A stretch of DNA of 7,192 nt from Acidobacteriota bacterium (GTDB lineage: Bacteria > Acidobacteriota > Terriglobia > UBA7540 > JAPUME01): contig JAPUME010000176.1 in NCBI GenBank assembly GCA_027294185.1, forward strand, positions 1-7,192, written 5' to 3'. Below, one piece after another: positions 1-4,872 of this stretch. Under the pieces are notes generated by a model, which saw only the letters and a list, made by a program, of their open reading frames with translations, did not search any database and was not told the DNA's origin. The position numbers and the translations under genes are program-made. Position 1 is the first letter of the stretch. Every line of letters begins with the position of its first letter.

Positions 1-78
1 TCTAAATCCGGGGGATCACCAACAGGGATGAATGCAAGACCTTATGGAACTAATATACGGGTTCGGTGGGTGTTCTGA
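1..78 (+). CDS. C-terminal end of a probable outer-membrane beta-barrel protein (5' partial)
   Basis: Frame 1 is open from the first base to a TGA at 76-78, giving 25 residues that end RPYGTNIRVRWVF. The two other forward frames meet stops almost at once. The tail has alternating polar and hydrophobic residues and finishes with an aromatic Phe. This is the usual C-terminal signature of outer-membrane beta-barrels recognised by the BAM machinery, and many TonB-dependent receptors end this way. The family assignment is inference from a short tail. The bulk of the gene is outside the window, so neither the exact family nor the substrate can be named. A strong hairpin starts at the stop codon and may close this transcript. 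Confidence 0.45.
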   Translation, partial: SKSGGSPTGMNARPYGTNIRVRWVF

Positions 79-119
79 GTTGCGTCGGGTAAGAACGAGG
101 TTCAAACCCCGGCGCAACT
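78..119 (+). terminator. 12-bp hairpin directly after the upstream gene, terminator-like but lacking an adjacent T-run
   Basis: Bases 78-89 pair with 108-119 (AGTTGCG, a T.G wobble, then CGGG, against CCCG, G, CGCAACT) around an 18-base loop. The stem begins at the last base of the upstream TGA stop. No T-tract follows directly; the nearest, TTTTT at 149-153, is about 30 bases away. The position suggests a transcript end or a 3'-end stabiliser. The 3' arm contains GGTTCAAACC, which resembles a tRNA T-loop, but the rest of a tRNA is missing. Confidence 0.4.
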
Positions 120-228
120 ATGGGATTCGAATCGCCGACCCGTCCCTGTTTTTGTAGGTTTTGACTTTGGCCTGTTCCTTATTTGCGATTATAAGATTTG
201 GCCCTACCTCCCAAATTCCGCCGCATTC

Positions 229-293
229 CCCCTCACTCCCTACCCGACTCCAGGGCGACAAAGTCTCCGGCAAGTCGGCCCCGCGGTGAGGGG
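229..293. repeat. Nested inverted repeat (possible structured element)
   Basis: CCCCTCAC at 229-236 is perfectly complementary to GTGAGGGG at 286-293. Inside it, CCGACT at 244-249 is complementary to AGTCGG at 273-278. The two arms nest and could form one two-stem hairpin about 65 bases long. No terminal duplication or transposase is visible. It could be a small dispersed palindromic element or a fold with no function; copy number in the genome is unknown. Confidence 0.35.
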
Positions 294-312
294 CTTCCTG
301 CAAGACCCATCC

Positions 313-340
313 TTCAAGATATAGCTCCTGTAGTTACAAT
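313..340 (+). promoter_or_regulatory. Candidate sigma-70-type promoter for the sensor kinase
   Basis: TACAAT at 335-340 matches five of six positions of the -10 consensus. The best -35 at a usable spacing (16 bp) is TTCAAG at 313-318, which is poor. The site lies in the AT-richer part of the intergenic region and would give a leader of about 155 bases. It is a guess from motif and position only. Confidence 0.25.
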
Positions 341-429
341 AACTTACGCGATATCACATTCAAATTCAAGTTCCCGTGATCAATGCCGATAGACTAGCAA
401 TGAGGGGGGAGTGGTCCAGGTAAGGCATG

Positions 430-493
430 TTTCCTCCTTTAACTAGTTAGCCGCTGAGGCGGGAACCTCACCCGCGCGACCGCCCCGGAGAAA
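430..493 (+). promoter_or_regulatory. Kinase leader with possible ribosome-binding-site sequestration
   Basis: TTTCCTCC at 430-437 can pair with GGAGAAA at 487-493, the ribosome binding site of the kinase, as seven base pairs with one bulged C. Between them two alternative, mutually exclusive hairpins are possible: TGAGG/CCTCA (455-459 with 466-470) and GCGGG/CCCGC (459-463 with 471-475). This could throttle translation, but no ligand or regulator is implied and chance pairing is possible. Confidence 0.25.
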
Positions 494-501
494 GTGACCT
501 G

Positions 502-2100
502 ATGTCGGAATTCTTCCCATTTCCCAGAGGAAACGGGTCCGGAACGGAAAAACCAATCCGTCTCAAAGACGCCGGGACCCGGCTGTTCGTAGAACTCAGC
601 CGCTCGATCGATTACGCCCGCAAGGTAGGATCCGCCGTCCAACACTGGGGAGTGTCCCGGCTGGCCACTTTCCCCAATCTCAATCCCCACCCGGTTTTGG
701 AATGTAACGCACAGGGTCAGGTCACCTACGCCAACCCGGTGGCTTCTCGACTGCTGAAGAACTCCTCCCACAAAGGTTTGCTTCCCATGGAGCTCCGCGA
801 GCTGATCCCGCGGTGTCTGAAAGAACTGGTTGAAATTACAGGGCAGGAAACTGAAATCAATGGCCGAACCCTGTTGTGGTCCCTGCAACCATTCCCCGCA
901 ACCGGCCGCGTGTACCTTTATGCGGTAGACATTACCGAGCAGAAGCGGCTGGAAGCCCAGTTGCGTCAGGCACAAAAGATGGAAGCCGTGGGACAAATGG
1001 CCGGAGGATTGGCCCATGATTTCAACAATCTGCTGATGATCATCGGTGGCTACGGTGAGCTCGCGGCAGGCCAGGCGGAATCCGGCAGTCCCGTCCACGA
1101 AAGCATCGAAGAAATCCGTAAGGCCGCGGAGCGGGCCGGTTCACTCACTCGCCAACTCCTCTCCTTCAGCCGCCGCCAACTTCTCCAGCCTAAGATCCTG
1201 AATCTCAACGGCCTGGTAGCCGACATGGCAAAATTGCTCGGGTCGCTGCTGGGAGACGAGATCGAGTTGACGACTCATCTGAACTCCGACTTAGGTTGCA
1301 TCAAGGCAGACCCGGCACAGCTTGAGCAAGTGATCGTCAACCTGGCCCTCAACGCACGTGACGCCATGCCACAGGGAGGAAAGCTGACCATTGAAACCAC
1401 AAACCTCCCGATTGAGGAGTCCCTCTCGAGCCACTCTGAGTCTGCACAGCCAACTTCTCAGGTCATGCTGGCAATAACCGATACGGGCGTTGGGATGGAT
1501 GCCGAAACTCAATCTCACATTTTCGAACCCTTCTTCACTACCAAGGAGAACGGGAAAGGCACGGGTTTGGGATTGTCGACCGTTTATGGAGTCGTCAAGC
1601 AGAGCGGGGGGAAGCTTGCGGTTGAGAGCGAACCGGGAAGAGGCACTGCATTCAAGATTTATCTGCCCCGAGTGGAGGAAGCCATTGAACCCACACCTGA
1701 AATCTCCTCTCTCATCGAGCCCAGCAAGGGTTCGGAGACAATTCTACTGGTCGACGACGAAATGGCGATACGGAAAGTAACCCGAGAATTTCTGGAGGCC
1801 AGCGGCTACAGCGTGCTGGAAGCCTGTAATGGACCGGAGGCTCTCAAGCTCTGTGAGCAACACCGGGGAGAACTGCACATGGTGATGACCGATGTTCGCA
1901 TGCCGGGATTGAGCGGTCACCAACTGGCTCAAGAGCTGTCCACGCGCTATCCCAAATTGAAAGTACTCTTCATGTCAGGGATCCAAGAGGATGCATTTTC
2001 TGAAATCTGCAGTCTCGCTCCAGCCAATACCTTCTTACAGAAACCCTTTACATTTGTTGAGCTTGGGGGACGGTTACGAGAGATGCTACAGGCAAATTAG
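502..2100 (+). CDS. Soluble hybrid sensor histidine kinase (PAS-HisKA-HATPase_c-receiver)
   Basis: This 532-residue two-component kinase phosphorylates itself on His and can pass the phosphate to its own C-terminal receiver. A PAS-like sensor spans about residues 55-145. The H-box LAHDFNN carries His172. In the ATP-binding domain the N-box runs from Asn280 to Asp287, the G1 box is DTGVG (327-331), the F-box is FEPFF (341-345) and the G2 box is GKGTGLGLS (351-359). The receiver (about 412-530) has Asp418/Asp419, phosphoacceptor Asp464, Ser492 and Lys514, so all key residues are intact. No signal peptide or membrane segment is visible, so a cytosolic input is likely. The ATG at 502 is preceded by GGAG at 487-490. 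There is no output domain and no response-regulator gene nearby, so the partner and signal are unknown. The gene converges on thiD. Confidence 0.93.
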   Translation: MSEFFPFPRGNGSGTEKPIRLKDAGTRLFVELSRSIDYARKVGSAVQHWGVSRLATFPNLNPHPVLECNAQGQVTYANPVASRLLKNSSHKGLLPMELRELIPRCLKELVEITGQETEINGRTLLWSLQPFPATGRVYLYAVDITEQKRLEAQLRQAQKMEAVGQMAGGLAHDFNNLLMIIGGYGELAAGQAESGSPVHESIEEIRKAAERAGSLTRQLLSFSRRQLLQPKILNLNGLVADMAKLLGSLLGDEIELTTHLNSDLGCIKADPAQLEQVIVNLALNARDAMPQGGKLTIETTNLPIEESLSSHSESAQPTSQVMLAITDTGVGMDAETQSHIFEPFFTTKENGKGTGLGLSTVYGVVKQSGGKLAVESEPGRGTAFKIYLPRVEEAIEPTPEISSLIEPSKGSETILLVDDEMAIRKVTREFLEASGYSVLEACNGPEALKLCEQHRGELHMVMTDVRMPGLSGHQLAQELSTRYPKLKVLFMSGIQEDAFSEICSLAPANTFLQKPFTFVELGGRLREMLQAN

Positions 2101-2218
2101 CCTGATCCGTCGACCAACAGCCGGTCTGCCTCTGTGCTCACCCACGCCTGGATTCTTCCTGGCGGGGCTCGGGTGGATTCATCCCTCGGGCGGGAGCTCC
2201 TGATCGGCAAATTCGACT
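2101..2218. terminator. Convergent gap with a bulged hairpin (possible two-way terminator)
   Basis: The gap separates the stop codons of the kinase and thiD, which face each other. Bases 2141-2167 can form about ten base pairs: CCC, a bulged A, CGCC, a T.T mismatch and GGA, closed by a TTCT loop and the complementary arm ending GGCGGGG. There is no clear T-tract on either strand. TGGATTC occurs twice (2149-2155 and 2174-2180). Its place between convergent genes is the main reason to suspect termination. Confidence 0.35.
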
Positions 2219-3001
2219 TCAATCGATTCGAGCATGATGGTTCACCGGTCCCACCCCCTGGCCGAGACCCGGATTTTCAGCAATGGCCCGGGAGATGAAT
2301 CGCTTGGCCACGCGGACGGCGGCTTCCAGAGCCCGACCTCGGGCCAGCTCCGCTGTAATGGCGGCTGAATAGGTGCATCCCGTCCCGTGCGTCTCTCTTG
2401 TGGCTTCCCGAGGCGCCGCGAACCTTTGAAACTCGCCCTGATGAAAAAGCAGGTCGACGGCCTCCCCCCTCAGATGTCCCCCCTTGACCAACACGGCCTT
2501 AGGGCCCAGATCCGCAATCCTGCGAGCCGCCTCCTGCATCGACGATTCATCGTTCACCGGCACCCCCGCCAGGACTGCCGCTTCATGCAGGTTCGGTGTT
2601 ACGAGATATGCCTCCGGCAGGAGCCGTTGGATAAGAGTTTGCCGGGCCGTGGGGGCCATCAATTCGGCTCCGTGTTTGCTGATCATTACCGGGTCCACGA
2701 CCAGAGGAAAAGAGAATCTCCCTGCAGATTCGGCGACCACTTCGATAATTTCCGTCGTTCCCAGAGCGCCCGTCTTGGCTGCCTGGGGCGGGATATCCTC
2801 GATTACGGCTTCGAGCTGACGACGCACCAAATCCGGAGTAAGCGGCTCCACCGCGCTTACACACCGCGTATTTTGAACCGTAACCAGGGTAATCACGCTC
2901 ATCCCGTAAACGCCGAACTGGTGGAAAGTCTTGAGATCCGCCTGGATGCCGGCCCCGCCTGAGGGGTCCGAACCGGCGATGGTTAGAGCCACGGGTTTCA
3001 A
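2219..3001 (-). CDS. thiD: Hydroxymethylpyrimidine/phosphomethylpyrimidine kinase ThiD
   Basis: ThiD phosphorylates 4-amino-5-hydroxymethyl-2-methylpyrimidine and then its monophosphate. The product is the pyrimidine diphosphate that ThiE joins to the thiazole in cytosolic thiamine synthesis. The 260-residue length is normal for the ribokinase-like single-domain enzyme. Visible signatures are the N-terminal [17 protein letters not shown] (9-25), VVDPVM (101-106), TPNLHEA (135-141), VKGGH (172-176) and HGTGCT (205-210), whose Cys209 corresponds to the conserved active-site cysteine loop. The C-terminal GPVNH is also typical of ThiD. The start is TTG at 3001-2999, with GAGGA about eight bases upstream. 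No other thiamine genes and no TPP riboswitch are visible next to it, so it appears to stand alone, divergent from the reductase gene. Confidence 0.95.
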
Positions 3002-3034
3002 TGGTGTATTCCTCGTCGACCTCGTTCCCCTCTA

Positions 3035-3064
3035 GTATTACCACCGGCGCCGCTCAACGTCCAA
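3035..3064 (-). promoter_or_regulatory. Candidate thiD promoter
   Basis: On the minus strand TTGGAC (3064-3059) is followed after 18 bp by TAATAC (3040-3035). The bases before the second element read TGG, giving an extended -10 TGN. Both hexamers are only partial consensus matches. The site would give a short leader of roughly 25-30 bases, which fits a gene without a riboswitch. Confidence 0.3.
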
Positions 3065-3091
3065 CGTGAGGACAACTTCAGAGCTCGAACC

Positions 3092-3121
3092 TTGACATTG
3101 AGTTCCCGCGCCCGCTAACGT
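3092..3121 (+). promoter_or_regulatory. Candidate promoter of the acyl-reductase/ligase genes
   Basis: A perfect TTGACA lies at 3092-3097. At 18-bp spacing the -10 is TAACGT (3116-3121), a weak match. TATTCT at 3121-3126 is a better hexamer but sits too far away. Transcription would start near 3128, leaving a leader of about 155 bases before the favoured GTG start of the reductase. The AACGT word also occurs at 3056-3060, 3063-3067 and 3117-3121, and could be an operator repeat or chance. Confidence 0.35.
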
Positions 3122-3284
3122 ATTCTGAACACGCCCGGACCAGCGACGGAAACTTTCTCAACCTGATGATTGCCCGGCCCGGCGCTTGCGGTCTGCACAC
3201 GGGTTTTTGTGCGGCTCGCTATCCGGGCGGATGAAAAAAGTGGCCTTGCCCTGTGTCCGCCCACAATGTGCAAGAGAGTCATTC

Positions 3285-4805
3285 GTGATAAAGGTCGGTC
3301 AGGTTTTCGAACAGCATGAGATCCTTTTAACCGGGGGAAATGGGTTCCTCGGCAAGGTGGTCCTGGGACTTTTGCTCGACCGCTTTCCCGGATTGAAGCA
3401 CCTCCACGTCCTGCTTCGCCCGCAGCGTGACCTCTCCGCTCAGGAACGGTTTGCGAGAGAAATCCTCGACTCCCCTGCCCTGGCTCCCGTCATCGAAAAA
3501 CGAGGCCGGAATGCCGTGCGGGAGAAAATCACCGTCTGGTCGGGTGACATCGGCAAACCTCTTTGCGGCCTGGAATCAGAATCCCTGGAGCAGCTTACCG
3601 GCCGCGTCGGCCTCATCCTGAACTGCGCCGGGAAAGTGGACTTCTTCCCTCCGGTGGACGACTCTTTCCGCTCCAACGTAGACGGAATCAATTACGTGGC
3701 AGAGGTCGCAAAGCGAATTCGCGCCAAAATGCTGCACGTCTCAACCTGTTATGTTTGCGGAGAAGGCGACGGTTTGATCGAAGAGACCGATCCGATTTTA
3801 GGTTTTTACCCTCGACGTATGAATCCCCAAGAGGGGACTTTCTCCCATACCACCGAAATTCAAACCTGCCGCAAGCTGGTCCGGCAGGTTTACGAGTCGG
3901 TCGGGTCGAACGGGGACGCCCCCGGCGGGGCCCGCTCCAGAGAAATTACCGAAAGACTTTCCGACCTGGGCCGGAAGCGCGCCGAACGTTGGGGCTGGGT
4001 GAATACCTACACCTATGCGAAAAGTCTCGGGGAACAGGTGCTTGCCGCCCAGGAGAATCTCGATTGGGCCATCGTCCGCCCTGCCATCATCGAGAGCGCC
4101 CTGCGCTTCCCCTTCCCCGGATGGATCGAGGGGGGACGCACCTCCGCCCCGCTGGTCCTGATGGCCCTGGGCGGGCTCAAGGATTGGCCGGTGAAAAAAG
4201 ACGCGCCGCTCGAAGTAGTCCCGGTCGACCTGGTGGCTTCGGCGATCCTCGCCGTGGGAGCCCTGCTCCTGGAAGGGAATCACCGGCCCGTCTACCAACT
4301 GGGGACGGCCGACGTAAATCCTCTCTGGATGGAACCGCTGGTAAAATTGTTGGACAGGGAATCGCACCAGCAAAGAAAGCGCCGGGGAAAAGTTCGCTTC
4401 CTCACCCCGGAGGAAGCTCGTGCCCGTCGCATCCGTCTGCAAAACAGGATCGCCCGCACGCGGGCGCTGCTCGGGCGCATGCAAGGGGCGCTTGAAGCTC
4501 TCGGACTGGACGGAGAGAAAACATTTTCCCGCTGGTCGTCGGCTTTGAGAGTCCGGGAACTACAGGCGGCGTTTCGGGAACAGACCCTGGATCAGTATCT
4601 GCCCTTCGTCCTGCATAATCGGTACATTTTCGAATCGGAAAACATTCGGATGGCCTACTCGATGATCTCCGCCGACGAGAGGGCCCTGATTCCCTGGGAC
4701 CCGGAGAAAATCAATTGGACCGACTACTGGACTCATAATCAAATCCCGGGCATCGAAAAATGGGTTCAACCCGACGTGGTCAAAGATTGGTCGTTTAAGA
4801 TATAG
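3285..4805 (+). CDS. Fatty acyl-CoA/acyl-ACP reductase, FAR ('male sterility') type
   Basis: This is an NAD(P)H-dependent reductase expected to turn a fatty acyl thioester into an aldehyde or alcohol. With the start used here it has 506 residues, close to the usual FAR length. The Rossmann loop TGGNGFLGK is at 16-24, NCAGKVDF at 113-120, the conserved Ser in HVSTCYV at 153, and the catalytic YxxxK as Tyr242 and Lys246 in NTYTYAK. VRPAIIES followed by PFPGW (264-280) is typical of FARs. The C-terminal part ends in a segment rich in Trp and Tyr (about 446-493). A very basic helical stretch lies at about 358-395.

The frame also has TTG at 3186 and ATG at 3231. GTG at 3285 is preferred because AAGAGAG lies just upstream and it puts the Rossmann strand at the usual distance from the N-terminus. 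The downstream ligase gene is co-directional and probably shares the pathway. No membrane helix is obvious. Confidence 0.85.
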   Translation: MIKVGQVFEQHEILLTGGNGFLGKVVLGLLLDRFPGLKHLHVLLRPQRDLSAQERFAREILDSPALAPVIEKRGRNAVREKITVWSGDIGKPLCGLESESLEQLTGRVGLILNCAGKVDFFPPVDDSFRSNVDGINYVAEVAKRIRAKMLHVSTCYVCGEGDGLIEETDPILGFYPRRMNPQEGTFSHTTEIQTCRKLVRQVYESVGSNGDAPGGARSREITERLSDLGRKRAERWGWVNTYTYAKSLGEQVLAAQENLDWAIVRPAIIESALRFPFPGWIEGGRTSAPLVLMALGGLKDWPVKKDAPLEVVPVDLVASAILAVGALLLEGNHRPVYQLGTADVNPLWMEPLVKLLDRESHQQRKRRGKVRFLTPEEARARRIRLQNRIARTRALLGRMQGALEALGLDGEKTFSRWSSALRVRELQAAFREQTLDQYLPFVLHNRYIFESENIRMAYSMISADERALIPWDPEKINWTDYWTHNQIPGIEKWVQPDVVKDWSFKI

Positions 4806-4808
4806 GTT

Positions 4809-4826
4809 GGCTTTCCCGGAAAAGCC
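4809..4826 (+). other. Intercistronic hairpin
   Basis: GGCTTT (4809-4814) and AAAGCC (4821-4826) form a perfect 6-bp stem with a 6-base loop, three bases after the reductase stop codon. No T-tract follows, so full termination is unlikely. It could stabilise the upstream message, act as a processing site, or lower expression of the downstream gene. Confidence 0.4.
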
Positions 4827-4872
4827 ACGGGCAGGGGAGCCGGAAGCGGCATCAGGCCGGCAAGACATCTCC

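Larger units (their letters stand above)
120..501. other. Intergenic region with nested inverted repeats and the kinase leader
   Basis: No convincing gene is visible here. Short frames on both strands lack ribosome binding sites and recognisable sequence. The region holds a 10-bp palindrome (GATTCGAATC, 124-133), nested inverted repeats at 229-293, an AT-richer stretch at about 310-400 with a candidate promoter, and a leader that can fold around the start of the sensor kinase gene. I find no complete tRNA cloverleaf, no CRISPR repeats and no insertion-sequence ends. Confidence 0.5.

Noticed and set aside
61..135. Possible tRNA or tmRNA 3' end
   Set aside because: The T-stem has two mismatches and there is no D arm, anticodon arm or properly spaced 5' acceptor strand.
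198..392. 64-residue open frame on the plus strand in the intergenic region
   Set aside because: There is no ribosome binding site, no familiar sequence and no conserved context, and it overlaps the inverted repeats.
439..1098. 219-residue open frame on the minus strand
   Set aside because: It lies almost wholly antisense to the kinase PAS and H-box region, whose motifs are unambiguous. It has no recognisable domain.
2387..2962. 191-residue open frame on the plus strand inside thiD
   Set aside because: It is antisense to thiD, which carries full family signatures. The composition looks like a GC-driven shadow.
3150..3185. TPP-riboswitch-like ACCTGATGAT near thiD
   Set aside because: It is on the strand opposite to thiD, lacks the CTGAGA element and does not continue into the conserved 3' part of the THI box.
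3563..4495. 310-residue open frame on the plus strand
   Set aside because: It is rich in Arg, Pro and Gly and is out of frame within the reductase. It reads as a frame-shifted shadow with no motif.
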